From Paratrimastix pyriformis (Eukaryota > Preaxostyla > Paratrimastigidae), in the NCBI GenBank assembly GCA_027972325.1, contig JAPMOS010000002.1, positions 1,214,001 to 1,278,000 on the forward strand: DNA of 64,000 bases. The letters run 5' to 3'. The position numbers were made by a program, and so were the translations under genes. A model generated the notes under the pieces. It was not told the DNA's origin and did no database searches. It saw only the letters and a program-made list of their open reading frames with translations. The stretch's first letter is position 1. Every line of letters begins with the position of its first letter. Of this stretch, positions 22,283 to 33,744 are shown piece after piece.

Positions 22283-25200
22283 TCAGCAGTTGAACTTCTC
22301 CTGGGCGATGAAGCTCTCGGGGTACGTCCAGACGGCCGTCTCGCCCGTGGCCAGGGTTTTCCCGCGAACGGCATCGGCCGGGACGGGGGCGCCGGGGGGC
22401 AGGATGCGCAGGGCGGGGAAGATGTATCCACGGCCCTGGACCAGGTGGGCCGTCCGCTCGAGCAGCTGCCGGCGGATCTCCTCCTCGTAGATGCAGTACT
22501 CCTCCCGGAAGCGGGTCGCCCGGGCCTTGTCGCCCGTGCTCTTGATCTCCTGCACGATCCCTGGGGGGTGGACATCGGTCGGAGTGGAGAACGGCGGGGG
22601 ATGGCCGTGAGCCCACGGCCACCACGGCGGCGATGCCCGAGCGAGGGGATGACCCGCTGGAGGAGGGGGTGCTGAGGGGCGGGGCTGCGGACCGAGGAGC
22701 TGGTCGACGGCGGGGACGAGCTGGCCGAAGACGAGGTCGTACTTGGTCTGGCCGGCCTCCTCGACCGTGACGATGGCCCCCGCCTTGCGGAAGAAGTGGA
22801 ACATCATGTTGCGCGCCTGCGCCACACCCCGCCCGGCGCCCATGGGGCCACCGAGCCGCCCAGAGATGAGCGAGGCGAGCCCGAGCCAGGCCAGGCCAGG
22901 CCAAAGGCACTCGGCGGTGGTGGGTGGCGGGTGGGGCCCGACCTTGGTGTGGGCCTGCTGGGGGGGGTGCTCGAGGGCGGCCAGCATGGTGACCAGCATG
23001 TGGTAGTCCGAGGCCTCGGCCAGCTCGGGCGGGAGGACCCCCCGGTGGGCCAGGGCCCGGATGGCGTGCATCCCGTAGAGCTCGGCCCGGGCCTCCTCGA
23101 AGGTGGAGTACTCCTCGTTGAGGTAGTCGCGCGGCTCGCCCCGCTGGTGGTCGGGGTCCATCTGGCCCGTCGTGTGGCCGATCTCGTGCAGCATCGAGTG
23201 GATCTACTCACGCCCCGCCGCCCCGCCGCCCCACCCGGTGCCCCCACAGAGAGTCCACCGCTGAGCATCCGCTGCGGCGCTGCCCGGGGAGGGGGTTGGG
23301 GGAGGGGGGTCCGGGGCTGGGTGTGCCTGGGTGGATGTGCCTGGGGGTGGGGGGGCGGACCTGGTCGCCCTGGAAGAAGAGCTCGCGGTAGCGGCGGGCC
23401 ACGGGGGCGGGCAGGGAGGCCTCGGCGCGGGCCTGGCCGACCAGGGCGTAGCTGGCGTTGCCAGTGTTGTAGTAGAGCATGTTCACCGAGCCGGCCTGCT
23501 TGACCAGCCACTCGTCGTTGGGCAGCGACTGGCCCCACCGCCCCGCCGAGACGGCACCGCCCCCACAGCCCAGCCACCCCCCCATGCTGGGTGAGCGGGC
23601 GCCCCAGCCCAGCGGTGGGAGGGGTGCCCGCGGGAGAGGGGGGAGGGGGGGAAGGGAGGGGGCGCGGACGGACCTGAGCGATGACGGTGAAGGGGGAGCT
23701 GACGTAGTCTGCGGGCCATGTTCATGTCCCGGCCACGAGCAAACCCGCGGCCCAAAAAAACAGCGGGCGAGTTCGCAGGCAGGTGATGGGCCAGAGGCCA
23801 GGAAGGCGGGGGCGGGGGCGGGGGCGGACCGCCACTCCAGGTGGCCACGTCGACGACGCGCAGGTGGGGCAGCTTCACCTGGCGGTGGTCGTGCCGGAAG
23901 AAGGGCGACGGGGCGTGGGCCTCCACGTGGGCAGCCAGGGCTTTCTGGGCGGCCACCGTCCACCACAGCCAGCCCCACCCGGGACCGATGATCTCGGTTG
24001 AGCGGGAGGCAGATGGGCGCAAGCGGCAGGGGCACGCAAGGTGGGCATGTGAAGCGGCACGCTCAAACAGGGGTGGCGGGGGCAGGGTGGCGGGGGCAGG
24101 GTGGCGGGGGCAGGGTGGCGGGGGCCGCGGACGATCTTGGCGAGGATCTCGTCCATGGCGGGGTTCCGCAGGACCACACTGCCGCAGGCGGCCCCCTTGA
24201 GGTTCTTCCAGTCATCCAGGTAGACTGCCCATAGCCCCCCGCCCGCCCCCGCCATAGTCAAGGTCAAAGTCAAAGTCGAGTCCGGGTACGAGACCAGGCG
24301 GCCCGGCCCCGACATCCCCGATGGCTGGGCCTTGGGGAAGAGGAAGGGAGGGGGAGGTGGAAGGGAGGGGGAGGTGGAAGGAGGGGGAGGTGGTGGTGGT
24401 GGTGGTGGAGGAGGAGAAGGAGGAGAAGGAGGGGGGGGGGGGGGGGATATGCGGTGCGGACCCTCGAGGGCGGTGGAGAGGATGAGGTCCATCTTGAAGT
24501 CGTTCCGCACCCAGAGCGCGTCGGCCACCCGGCGGGCCTCGGGGGAGCCCGTCCGCAGCTCCTCGATCTGCGCCTCCGCCCCCGCCCCCGCCCCCAAATC
24601 CGAGAACGCAGTCAGGCGCCGGCGGCCCGCCCATCCCACGGTCTGGGCCCCTGCCCAGGCGAAGGGCAGCCGGCCGGCGGGAAGGGCAGGGTCGCCGCGG
24701 ATGGCGGGCGATGACCGCGCGGCAGAGGAACCCAACCGAACCGGGGTCGGGACCGAGCAGTGTGAAGTTTGGGCAGTGTGATGGTTGGGCAGTGTGATGG
24801 TTGGGCAGTGTGATGGTTGGGCAGTGTGATGGTTGGGCAGTGTGATGGTTGGGCAGTGTGATGGTTGGGCAGTGTGATGGTTGGGCGGTGGGCGGGCAGG
24901 GGGGACGGGCCTTGGCCTCGAGGTAGAGGCAGAAGTCGGGGTCGGCGGCCAGCTTGCGGGCCTCGGTCAGGTGGTCGATCACCGGCCTGAGCACATCCCC
25001 GAACCGCTCCTGCAACCGGCCCCGGCCAGACAGCCCCGGCCAGACAGCCCCGGCCAGACAGCCCCGGCCAGACAGCCCCGCCCAGACCAGACAGCCACAG
25101 GACCCGAACGTGAGTCGGGCGAACGGCGGGGGCGGGCGGCGGGTGGTGCGAAGCGAATGACGGACCTCGTTGCGCACAACGCGGAGGCGCCCATCGCGGC

Positions 25201-25859
25201 GCTCGACAGTGGTGTTCACGAGGGTCGCCTCGTCGCCCAGCGCGCGGAATTCCTCTGGGGATGGGGGGGGGGGGGGGTCACGAGGGGGCGCGCATGGGGT
25301 GGGGCGGCGGGGGATGGAGACGGACCTTCGGTGAGGTCGTGCGGGTAGAAGGAAGCCATCGAGTGGGGCTCGAGACCCTTGAAGAGGTACTTGCTCAGGG
25401 CCTCGTACTCGGGGGCCGGCACACCGGCCTGGGCGGCCAGAGCAGCCACCCGCTCCGGGGCAAGCGAGAGCAGGTTATTCTTCCGGGGCTGCTCGCTGAA
25501 GGGGGAGTTCTGCAGGTGGATCATGGTCACGTAGTCGGCCACCTTCTGGCGTTCGTCCGGCGTCAGGGCCGGCAGAGACAGAAGCTTCTGGCACAGGGTG
25601 AGGAGTCGCGGGGTGTCCTCGCAGAATTGCCACCGGAAAATCTGGTTCATCAGGTCGCTAGCCTTCATGAGATGAATCAAACAGCGGATCTCATCGTCCG
25701 TAAACGTGTCAATCGAAGGCTGGAATGAGACAAAGTCAATAAAAAAATGACAAAGAAAAGCAAGAAGAAACAAACTGGGGTCATTCGAAGGATTCCAGCC
25801 TTCTTGAGTCGTTCAGCTTCTTGTTGATAGTTGACAAACGAAGGTTCGGAGGCCGACAT
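22283..25859 (-). CDS. M49-family (dipeptidyl-peptidase III-like) zinc peptidase
   Basis: Start MSASEPSFVNYQQEAERL (25859). Landmarks along the chain are DTPRLLTLCQKLLSLPALTP, SMASFYPHDLTE, VNTTVERRDGRLRVVRNEV, RNDFKMDLILSTALEGPHR, WLVKQAGSVNMLYYNTGNA, the metal site MLHEIGHTTGQM (23161-23199), EEARAELYGMHAI supplying the third ligand (about 23090), and EEIRRQLLERTAHLVQG near the end. The zinc site is the pentapeptide HEIGH, not the hexapeptide HELLGH of animal and fungal DPP III. HEXXH forms are known from some bacterial members of M49. Many introns open GTCCGC (for example at 23360). Composition shifts from ordinary GC at the start to very high GC by 25300. Confidence 0.8.
24762..24888. repeat. 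16-bp tandem repeat in an M49 intron
   Basis: Seven copies of ATGGTTGGGCAGTGTG. The fourteen-base unit CCCCGGCCAGACAG is repeated about five times in the next intron (25018-25080). Confidence 0.92.
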
Positions 25860-25918
25860 GATGACGAGAAAATGTCGATGACACCAAGGGAGCACTCGGC
25901 TGTTCCCACAGTTCAAAA
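25860..25918. promoter_or_regulatory. 59-bp divergent promoter, M49 peptidase / CIBAR
   Basis: Only 59 bases lie between two head-to-head start codons, of ordinary base composition. No room for separate conventional core promoters. Confidence 0.6.
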
Positions 25919-27263
25919 ATGGCGGCGAACGAGCAGCTGGTCAGCGGACAACTGCGCGCTCGGGTCTGAAATACCGTCCTTTCGAACATTACGACTTCTG
26001 TGGCATGTAGGTTGGCGCGGTTGCCAAGGCCAACGCAAAGCTCTGGGATAAGGCGAAGGTTTTTACGACGGTCAACAAAGGGCAGGAAAAAGTAGTGACC
26101 GAGATTTTAACTGAGTTAAACCTTTATGCAACAACCGAAACAGAGGGACTAAAACAGTCCTTTCTCCAAATATCTCGCGGCTTCGGCGATCTCCTCGAAG
26201 AAGAGAAGAAATTGGTCTGATCGATCGATCCCCCTCGGATAACTTGCCCCAGAAATCCACACTTAGAACTGAGCTTGCTCCCATGGCTACGTACTCCGCG
26301 ATCTGTTCAAACATGCAGGTCTCGAGCTTTTGTTCATGCCCCCCATATCTCTCGCGGCCACGTCAATAGGAAATTCTCAAGCGACGCGACAGCGATCTGA
26401 AGACTCGTATTAGCAAGGAGCGCAACTACCAGGAGGCTATCCCCAAGGGGTTTAAGAAGGCCCAGGAGGTCCTGCCCCGCGCCGCGCCCCTGCCCCTGCC
26501 CGCCCCCTCCGCTTTCCACCATCTGCTCTCCACGAGCCTCGCCCAGGGAACCATTCAACACACGTTTATTTATCCCCGGCTCCGGGCCGCGTGGCCTTCT
26601 CCAGGCCAAGGAGGAGTGGGACCGGAGCGTGGCCGCCCTGGTGGGGTCCGACCGGGAGATGGGCGAGAAGATGATCGCCTTCGAGCGCAAGAAGCTCGTC
26701 GACTACAAGGTCCGCCCACCACCAGAACCTATGCTCCCGTCTGCCAGCTGGCCGTGAGCAGCGGCTCCCAACTCCTCCATCCCGATCTCCTTGCATCTCC
26801 TCAACACAGAACTCGCTGCGGAGTGTGTCGCATGCCTACATGACCTTCTTCGGGCGGGGCCTGGAGATCATGACCGAGGTCTACAGGCGCGCCTCGGCCA
26901 TCGACATTGACGCCAATCTCCAGGTCCGAGGGTGCGCCTCGACCCACGGGCCGACCTCACCCTGATGTCATCGACTGAGCCACCCAGCCACTAAATCCAT
27001 CTGATCCATCCACTCCTACCAACACACAGGAGACCCTCCAAAAGCTCCAGTCTGCCTCCCCCGCGGCCAGCGCGGCTGCGAGCACCGCGGCAGCTACGAC
27101 TCCTGTGGGAGTAACGACCAGTCTGACCACCGTTCAGCCCATCACTCCCGCCATGGCCGCCGGCAGCCCCGGCGCGACAGCATCATCTCCTGGAACGACG
27201 GCACCCCTGCCCTCCGGCAATGCTACTGCTACACTCACCGCAGCTGGCGTTGCGACACAGTAG
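25919..27263 (+). CDS. CIBAR/FAM92-like BAR-domain protein
   Basis: Start MAANEQLVSGQLRAR (25919). The spliced protein follows the FAM92 (CBY1-interacting BAR protein) fold: KAKVFTTVNKGQEKVV, LNLYATTETEGLKQSF (compare INAYAATETPHLK), GFGDLLEEEKKL, SDLKTRISKERNYQE, REMGEKMIAFERKKLVDYK, HAYMTFFGRGLEIMTEVYR and DIDANLQ, then a Ser/Thr/Ala-rich tail ending VATQ. In animals these proteins bend membrane at the base of cilia together with Chibby. Introns open GTCTGA, GTCTCG, GTCCTG, GTCCGC (about 26711) and GTCCGA. An acceptor choice near 26262 is inferred from frame. Confidence 0.75.
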
Positions 27264-27334
27264 TACAGCGTTGTTGTTTTGTAAATGATATCGGTTGATT
27301 TCCCGGAAGCACGCTAAATTTTTTTTTTTTTGAC
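27264..27334. promoter_or_regulatory. short spacer with T13 tract before the ArfGAP start
   Basis: A run of 13 T at about 27319-27331 ends three bases before the ATG. Similar A/T homopolymers lie just upstream of the acetyltransferase start (28908-28921) and the coiled-coil gene start (58065-58076), so they may be nucleosome-excluding promoter elements. Confidence 0.4.
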
Positions 27335-28159
27335 ATGCCGTGGTTTGAACAACAGGGTGCCATTCACTCAGCTTTGCGAGGGCTGATGCCGACTTCTGAT
27401 GAAGAGATGGAGGAGCTTGCATGCCTCCCGGAAAATCATTACTGCTCCGAATGTCACACCCCGAACCCTCGGTGGTGCTCCATCTCGCTCGGGGTGTTTG
27501 TATGTCTAAATTGTGCAGGCGTCCTTCGTGGTTTTGGACCCGTCACAAAAATGCGGAGTGTTACTCTGGACAACTGGACACCAGAGCAAGTTGCTGTTTT
27601 CCGCCGCATTGGGAATCAGCGAGCAAACTCTATCTGGGAAGGGAAACTTCCCAAAGAGAAAAAACCCACCCCTTCCGCTGCTCCTGACGAACGGACAGCC
27701 TTTATTGCGGCCAAATATATCGATTGGCAATTTGCCATTCCAGACCCAGAGGGGGCCGTTACCGGCCCCTGGCGAGAGGCTATCAAACAGTCACCCCCAC
27801 AGGTTGTCATTTTTCCACTTCGGCGCTTCATCCTGGCACAGGTCAGCCACTATGTTCCGGCGAGTCGCCTCGAGGGCGTTGGAAGCAGCCCCGCCCCGAC
27901 ACACTCGGAGACCGAAGCGTGTTGCTCTATTATGGTCTGTTGCACGCGTTCGGCCTCCACCCTCTATCTCGCGGCGGCAATTGAAAAATTCTCTCGCCTT
28001 CCGTGCAGTGACCGTCGGACCGGACTCTGGTGCGCGAAGACCCATGCGGCCCGGCCGGTCGATGTTCGTTCGGCTCGCGACCGCCCCCATTTATTGACTG
28101 GCAACGCTGCCGTCGGGCCTCCAAACTCTCTGGGTTGTGTTCTCCTCTCCCCGAAATAA
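27335..28159 (+). CDS. ArfGAP-domain protein
   Basis: The N-terminal 120 residues form an ArfGAP zinc module: CSECHTPNPRWCSISLGVF, CLNCAGVLRGFG with the catalytic arginine in the position of the usual IHRxLG, VTLDNWTPEQV, GNQRANSIWE. This would stimulate GTP hydrolysis by Arf GTPases on Golgi or endosomal membrane. After RTAFIAAKYIDWQF the open frame runs on to 28159, but its composition becomes less protein-like beyond about 27800. An intron opening GTTGTC near 27804 would change the C terminus. No second domain (BAR, PH, ankyrin) is visible. Confidence 0.8.
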   Translation: MPWFEQQGAIHSALRGLMPTSDEEMEELACLPENHYCSECHTPNPRWCSISLGVFVCLNCAGVLRGFGPVTKMRSVTLDNWTPEQVAVFRRIGNQRANSIWEGKLPKEKKPTPSAAPDERTAFIAAKYIDWQFAIPDPEGAVTGPWREAIKQSPPQVVIFPLRRFILAQVSHYVPASRLEGVGSSPAPTHSETEACCSIMVCCTRSASTLYLAAAIEKFSRLPCSDRRTGLWCAKTHAARPVDVRSARDRPHLLTGNAAVGPPNSLGCVLLSPK

Positions 28160-28201
28160 CAGCGATTCGAGTTCGTCCCGCCCACGTGCTCATGTGCCTC
28201 C

Positions 28202-28880
28202 TTACTGGTGTGGCGCCCCGGCGGCATGCTTGCCCTGGGCGAAGTTGGTGAGAGCCTCAGCCGCAAGGCGGTAGGTGGTCCACTCGTCCATGGGGACCGC
28301 GCCCTGCGCCTTGTAAAAGGCGATGGAGGGCCGGTTCCAGTCGAGGCAGGCCCACTCCTGAAGGGACAGTGAGAGCCGTGTGGCTGGGCGAGCAGTCCAG
28401 ACCAGGCGGCCGTAGCCCCGCTCGACGCACACCTGGGCCAGCGAACGAAGGAGGGTCAGCCCGATGCCACGACCGCGGACTTCGGGCCGAACGAAAAGAT
28501 CCTCGAGGTGGATGCCGTGTTTGCCGACCCCTGGAGGATGGTGGGAACTCGCGAATGAGAAGGAGAGCAAACGAAGGCACCGGACAAGTCGAGAATGTCA
28601 TGAAATACAGTGCCAGTCCAGCCAGACGCTTCCCGGAGGCAGGGTCTGGGTGGTCGACTACATGGCAGAATACGTTCGGCGAGGAGCTGAAAAGGGCAAC
28701 GCGCAGGTCCTCTTCGGACGTCTTGACAGCATCGGGTTCATGTTCGTAGAGGGCGAGTTCCTTGATCAAATTCAGCAGATCAGGGACATCATCGGGAGTG
28801 GCGACACGCCAATGGACAGCCGGATGAGCTGTTCCTTGGTGCGCCAGCCTGGAAAGTTCCTCGGACCCAATGCTCTGCAT
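28202..28880 (-). CDS. GNAT acetyltransferase, SSAT/thialysine acetyltransferase type
   Basis: Start MQSIGSEELSRL (28880). Closely matches diamine/thialysine N-acetyltransferases: WRVATPDDVPDLLNLIKEL, YEHEPDAVKTSEEDL, AGLALYFMTFST, GIHLEDLFVRPEVRGRGIG (acetyl-CoA loop RGRGIG near 28470) and ACLDWNRPSIAFYKAQGA. Family members acetylate spermidine or thialysine in the cytosol. Two introns, donor GTCCGG after TFST and a 45-nt one opening GTCTGG before EWACLDW. Both short and of ordinary GC, like the whole gene. It converges with the ArfGAP gene 42 bases away. Confidence 0.88.
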
Positions 28881-29042
28881 GATTCTCCTGGTGTAATTCC
28901 CCCTCCTTTTTTTTTTTTTTGGAAAGGAACAAACCCATCGAATGATGACTGAACAAAGGGAGAACCGTGACATCAGCCCGGGTTCTCTTTTTCATGCCAC
29001 TGTTTGCCGCCGTTTGAGAGAGATAGTCGATGTATTCTGGCT

Positions 29043-32000
29043 CTACCCGCAGACACCGCCTGATCTCTCTGCAGGTCCGAGGCCCGTGTCCAGTCTTTCT
29101 CGGAGTTGGGCCAGAGACACCCGGAGCAGGTTGAGCTCGGCCAGGCCGCTCTCGGCCCAATCTGTCGGGGAAGCAGAGAAGGCAATGAGCCCGGGCGGGC
29201 GGCGAGGGCCGCAGACCAGGGCCCCTCAGCTGCAGGTCCCCGTGGCCCGAGGGCCTGCCCAATTGCTCGTCGATGGCCGATTGCAGGCGGTCGGTAGCCG
29301 CTCGGAGACGTCTGACCGAATTCGAGCCCCACAACTGCTCAAGAAGGAGCAGGAGCAGGGCAGGAGCAGGAGCGGGAGACCGAGAAACGATGAGTCTGGC
29401 GGAGTCCGAAGCCTGGGATGAAGCGACGAACCCCGGTGTGGCGGTAGGGCGCGTCGCGCCCGAGGGCGATGGTGAGCGTCGATGCAGCTGCCTGGGCGGG
29501 CTGGCCCACCATCGCCACCCGGGGGCACTGGGCGCACTGCTCGAGGACAGTCGTCAAGGCCTCCGCAATGTGCCCCCACCGCAGCAGCCCTGCCAGTGGG
29601 GGCCCGACCGTCGCCTGGCCGCAGAGGTGCCCCTCCGAAAGAGCAGCCCCGCCCTCGGGCGGGACCGGGAAGGGGCGAGTCGGGTCGGGCGGGGCCAAAG
29701 CCGGGATGAGCTCCTGGGGTGTGCGGACGGGGCGTGTGGAGGCGCGTGGTCGATCGGGGGACGGAGGGCGCGGGCCGCAGACCCGACGGAGGATGTCGAT
29801 GAGGGCCGCCGTCACGGAGGGATGCCCGCACATCCGTAGGGCTACCAGAAGGGCCCCCACTCGGTCGGGGGCCGCCAGCCTGGCGAGGAAGGACCGCAGC
29901 GTGGCCAGGGCGGGGGCCGTCTGGTCGGGCAGGGCGGCCGCGTGGCCCAGATGGCGCACCAGGGCCGCCACCACCCCCAGGCAGCCCTGGCCCAGGGCGG
30001 CCAGCTGGCGGACCCCCTCGGCTTCATCCAGGACCAGCAGCCGCTCCCAGAGGGCCGCCGCCTGGGCCGGCTGGGGGGCCTCGGGCAGGGAGATCATCAC
30101 CGGGGGCACCCCGCCCCGCCCGCTGCCCCGGGGGACCGGCCACTGGTCCAGCAGCCGCCCCAGCAGATGGCGCCCCCGCAGAGCCAGCACCTCGTTGGGG
30201 CTGCAATGGGGCCCGCCGTCCCCCCCCGGCACGGTCAGAGGCGATGGGACGGGGCCAAAGGGGCGGCCGAGCTCGGGAGGGCCATGGCGGGAAGGCGCGG
30301 ACCTCTCGAGGAGGCGGGTGTAGTGGGGCCGCAGCAGGGCTGCCCGATAGACCTGCCCGACGCGACGCCCGGTGGGCCCAACCGCCGGACGTCAGGAGGC
30401 GGCCCGATGGGCGCGGGCAGCCCGACAGGGGGCCAGGCGCCGCCTCTTCCTCCGCTGCGCCTTCGCGGGCGGCGCCCCTTCGGCGGTCCCTTGCTTCTCC
30501 CTCCCCTCCCCCCCCCCCCCCCCCCCCCCCCCGGGACGCACGCACCCACCCACACCCACCAGGCGGGGCGGGGCGGGGCGGACCGGGGACAGGACAGCCG
30601 GCATGCCGCCCACAGGGACCCCGTGCACCGTGTGGAAGTACCAGAGGGCCGAGTCCCCAGAGCAACGGCGGCCCGATCTGTCCGGTGGCAAGGGGCCACG
30701 GCGGGGAGGGGATTGAGGGGTGGTGGGGCGGAGGAGGGTGCGCAGACGCTTCCTGGCTGCCTGGATCTCGTCCTGGTCCTCGCCCGTGAGGGCGGGCCGC
30801 AGGGGGGCCTCCCAGGGGGCAGCAGTCCCAGACCTCCCGAGGGGCGGCACACCCCGGGGCGCGGGCGTGGGGGGCGCTCGTGTGGATGAGCCTGTAGGCC
30901 GTCATGCCCGCCGGGGGGAGCAGCCCCTGTCGCCAGGCCGCAAGGGCCGAGAAACCCGCGGAGATCACCCCAGGCGGTGTGGTGGTTGGTGCGGCTGGAG
31001 CAAGAGCAGATGGTGGGTGGCGGTGGCGGTGGCGGTGGCGGTGGCGGTGGCGGTGGCGGTGGCGGTGGCGGTGGCGGTGGCGGTGGCGGTGGCGGTGGCG
31101 GTGGCGGTGGCGGAGAGGAGGAGAGCGGACCATCAGCTCGCGGGCCATGTCGATCCAGCGGTCTGCGGCTGCCTTGCAGATGGCATCTTTGGCATCCCGG
31201 TCGCGGGTTTCCTCGAAACCCGCCGGCGGGTCTGCGGCTGCGGGGCCGGGGTCGGGTTGCGGGGCGGTGGCCGGGTGGCGGAGGCCGGCCGGCTGCAGGC
31301 AAGCCGGGGGCCCAGGGGACCTGCGGGGGGGCTGCCCAAGGGGCCCCTGGTCCTGCAGCTCCTGGGGGAGGAGCGGCATTCGGCTGAGCAGCCCGCCCAG
31401 CAGCTCCAGGGCAGCGCCCGCGCAGCGGTCCGCGAATGCGACCAGGGCGTCCCGCTCCTGTGCTTCGGGGTCCCCAGAGCAGGCCCCACCACTGTCGGGC
31501 GTGGCGGAGAGGGCTGTGGCCGTGTGGGCGATGGCTGCTCGGAGCAGGGTCGCCATGGGGCCCACCAAGGCCCCCCCACGCACCGCGTAGCGCCGCTGGA
31601 GACGCTCCAGGGCCTTGGCGCGCCTGGCCTCGCGCCCCTCTTCAGCATTTTCACCTTCCTCTTCGTCATCTTCGTCCTCCTCTTCCTCCTCCTCTTCGCC
31701 CTCTTCCTCCCTGTCTTCCTCCTCCCCGTTGGCGGGGGGTCGTCTGGGGCGCCTTGTGGTGCCGGCCCTGAGGGCAGCGGGGGAGGAGACCTTCCCCAGC
31801 AAGGTGGGCAGCGCATCCGAGAGGAAGACGTGCGGCCTGGTCAGCTTGGCCACCACTGGGTGCGAGCGGAGGAAAGGCGGGCGGGCGGGGGGGGGGGGGG
31901 GGGGCGGTGAAACTGGCGGGGCAGGGCGGGCCCTCATACAGACGGTCGCCCAGGAGGGGCAGCAGGTGCTGGGTGACAGTCAAGCCGAGAGACTCGTCCA

Positions 32001-32217
32001 AAGTGATCCCTTCCATGATCAAAAGAAAAGCCTCTTGGGATGGAAGTGCCGAGATGATGCCCCGCAAAACCTTTCAACACCATCAGTATGTACAAGATGA
32101 GATGTTGCGTCGTCGGACCAGCACGCGTTGAGTGTTGTCCCCTGGTCTGAATGATGCAAGAACAGTGTGGAACTGTTCCCACCCGTCCGTGTCATCGGCG
32201 CCTGTCAGGCTTGTCAT
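29043..32217 (-). CDS. large helical protein with acidic stretch; weakly glomulin/ALF4-like
   Basis: Start MTSLTGADDTDGWEQFHTVL (32217). An intron opening GTGCTG joins to VLRGIISALPSQEAFLLIM and LTVTQHLLPLLGDRLYE. Then VVAKLTRPHVFLSDALPTLL, a run of Glu/Asp (31680-31740), helical repeats (MATLLRAAIAHTATAL, ALELLGGLLSRMPLLP) and two further helical blocks (30190-29800; 29640-29460). The last exon, joined across a GTCTGC...GACAG intron, gives AESGLAELNLLRVSLAQLRE and a stop at 29043. That ending resembles the ALNLLR region near the C terminus of glomulin/ALF4, regulators of cullin-RING ligases. The match is weak and the name is not assigned. Donors at 31130 and 30302 read GTCCGC. Confidence 0.55.
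30507..30532. repeat. homopolymer C/G run in an intron
   Basis: About 25 C on the plus strand (G on the sense strand) within an intron of the acidic helical gene. Confidence 0.95.
31016..31113. repeat. (GGTGGC)n hexanucleotide array in an intron
   Basis: About 16 perfect copies, ending 17 bases before the minus-strand donor at 31130. Confidence 0.97.
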
Positions 32218-32485
32218 CTCTGTGAGCTGAAGAACACAGGACGATCTCCACAGATCAGCGATCTCCCGATGCTGAGCCGCCTCCCCGCAGCTCCTTCTTC
32301 GCTTTTGCTCCCATTCGCTCGGAGTGCTTGCGCTTGTTCCGGTGGAAGTTTCGCTGTTGCGACAACGGTGAGCGTGACAGTCACTGACGATAAGAACGCT
32401 CAGAAAGAGAAGAAACAGATAGACATGGCCAAGGTTGTTTTCTTGAGACTGAAAGCGACAAATTAAACGAATCTCAATCTAGATC
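32218..32485. promoter_or_regulatory. divergent promoter region, acidic helical protein / TRIC
   Basis: 268 bases of ordinary composition between two head-to-head start codons. No further gene or clear motif seen. Confidence 0.5.
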
Positions 32486-33511
32486 ATGGGACAACTCATC
32501 TCGCATACTCAACTGATCAATCTCCATACCACGTATCGGACTGCCCTCGGGGCGAACGCGGTCCAGCACCCACTCTATTCGATGGTGGTTCCATTTTTGG
32601 CTGCGACAAGTGGTGGAATTATTACCAATCTGGCGATCCATCAGCGGCCCATCGGCTGGTTGGTCGACAATACCCCCGTGTGGAAGTCGCTCCTCTACTG
32701 GGCGCTGACGTACCACTCCCCCGGCGACCGGTTCTATAAGTTCTTTTCGGGCAACCAACTGGTTAAGGTCTTCCCGCCCGGCCTGCTCGCTGCTAATCCT
32801 CCCGCCCGCCGGCCCCAGGACACGTTCACCATGCTGGACGCCTGGTCGGACCCGCAGGGCCTCTGCGGCAACGTTCAGGGGGCCCTGGACAAGTACCCCG
32901 GGGCTCCGTTGGGGGGCTTCCTGGCCGGCGTGGTGTTCTGTCCGCACCGCCTCCTCCCCCCGTCTCCTCCTCCTCCCCCCGTCTCCTCCTCTCCCGCTTC
33001 GTCTCCTCCTCCCCCGCTTCGTCTCATCTCCCGCTTCGTCTCCTCCTTCCCCCGTCTCCTCCTCCTCCCCCGCTTCGTCTCCTCATCCCCGGCGTTGGCA
33101 GCGTGCGGCGGCGGGGCCACGGTTGGTTTCCTGGACGCCCGGACTCGGGACCCGGCCCTCAAGTGGCTCCTCTCGAACCCCAACCGGTCCGTCAGATCAG
33201 GCGGCCCCTCCGCCGCCAGGCCCTGACCCCCCCTCCCTCCTCCCACTACACGCAGAGGCCTCAAGATGGCCGCTCTGAGCAGCGCCGCCTACATTGGGCT
33301 CTCGGGGCTCCTCGAGCGGACCCTGCCCGTGGCCGGGAGCCCCCAGGCGCGCAAGGCGCACGCCCAGCGGGTGGCCCGGGGGGCCGTGATGGCCCTGAGC
33401 ATGGCCTGCGCCGCCCAGGCCGTCATCAAGGGGCGCCGCGACCGCCAGCGGCAGCAGGCCGACGGCGAGCGGAAGGACTGCGGGTGTCGGGGCCGCTGCA
33501 AGACCACCTGA
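32486..33511 (+). CDS. TRIC-type trimeric intracellular cation channel
   Basis: Start MGQLISHTQLINLHTTYRTA (32486). Membrane segments and signature stretches match TRIC channels (TMEM38 family): QHPLYSMVVPFLAATSGGII, TNLAIHQRPIGWLVDN, WALTYHSPGDRFYKFFSGN, FLAGVVFSCGGGATVGFLD and MAALSSAAYIGLSGLLE. Animal TRICs carry K+ across the ER membrane as a counter-ion for Ca2+ release. Introns run from GTCTTC (about 32769), GTCCGC (32940) and GTCCGT (about 33188). The second holds a CT-rich repeat. The tail ends with a Cys/Arg-rich cytosolic stretch. Confidence 0.85.
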
Positions 33512-33744
33512 TGTTGCCTGCCTCCCCAGTAGAAACACCGACGGACGGGCATGTACACGACGGAATCTCTTCTCGCCTTTGGGGGGGGAGTCGTCTTCAG
33601 AGTGGGACGGACGAGGGGTTGGGAGAAGAGGAAGAGGAGGTCCAAGAGGCGGGGCGAGAGGGCGGATGAGAGGGTGGAGCTCTACAGGGGGGGAAGGCGC
33701 GTCAGGGAAGGGGCGTGCCCGATGGGGAGGAGGGGAAGGTTCCG
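33512..33744. other. tail-to-tail spacer, TRIC / CSN1
   Basis: No gene seen; purine-rich on the plus strand. Confidence 0.6.

Noticed and set aside
24762-24888. CRISPR-like array of 16-bp repeats.
   Set aside because: The units are head-to-tail with no spacers, and the context is an intron of a eukaryotic gene.
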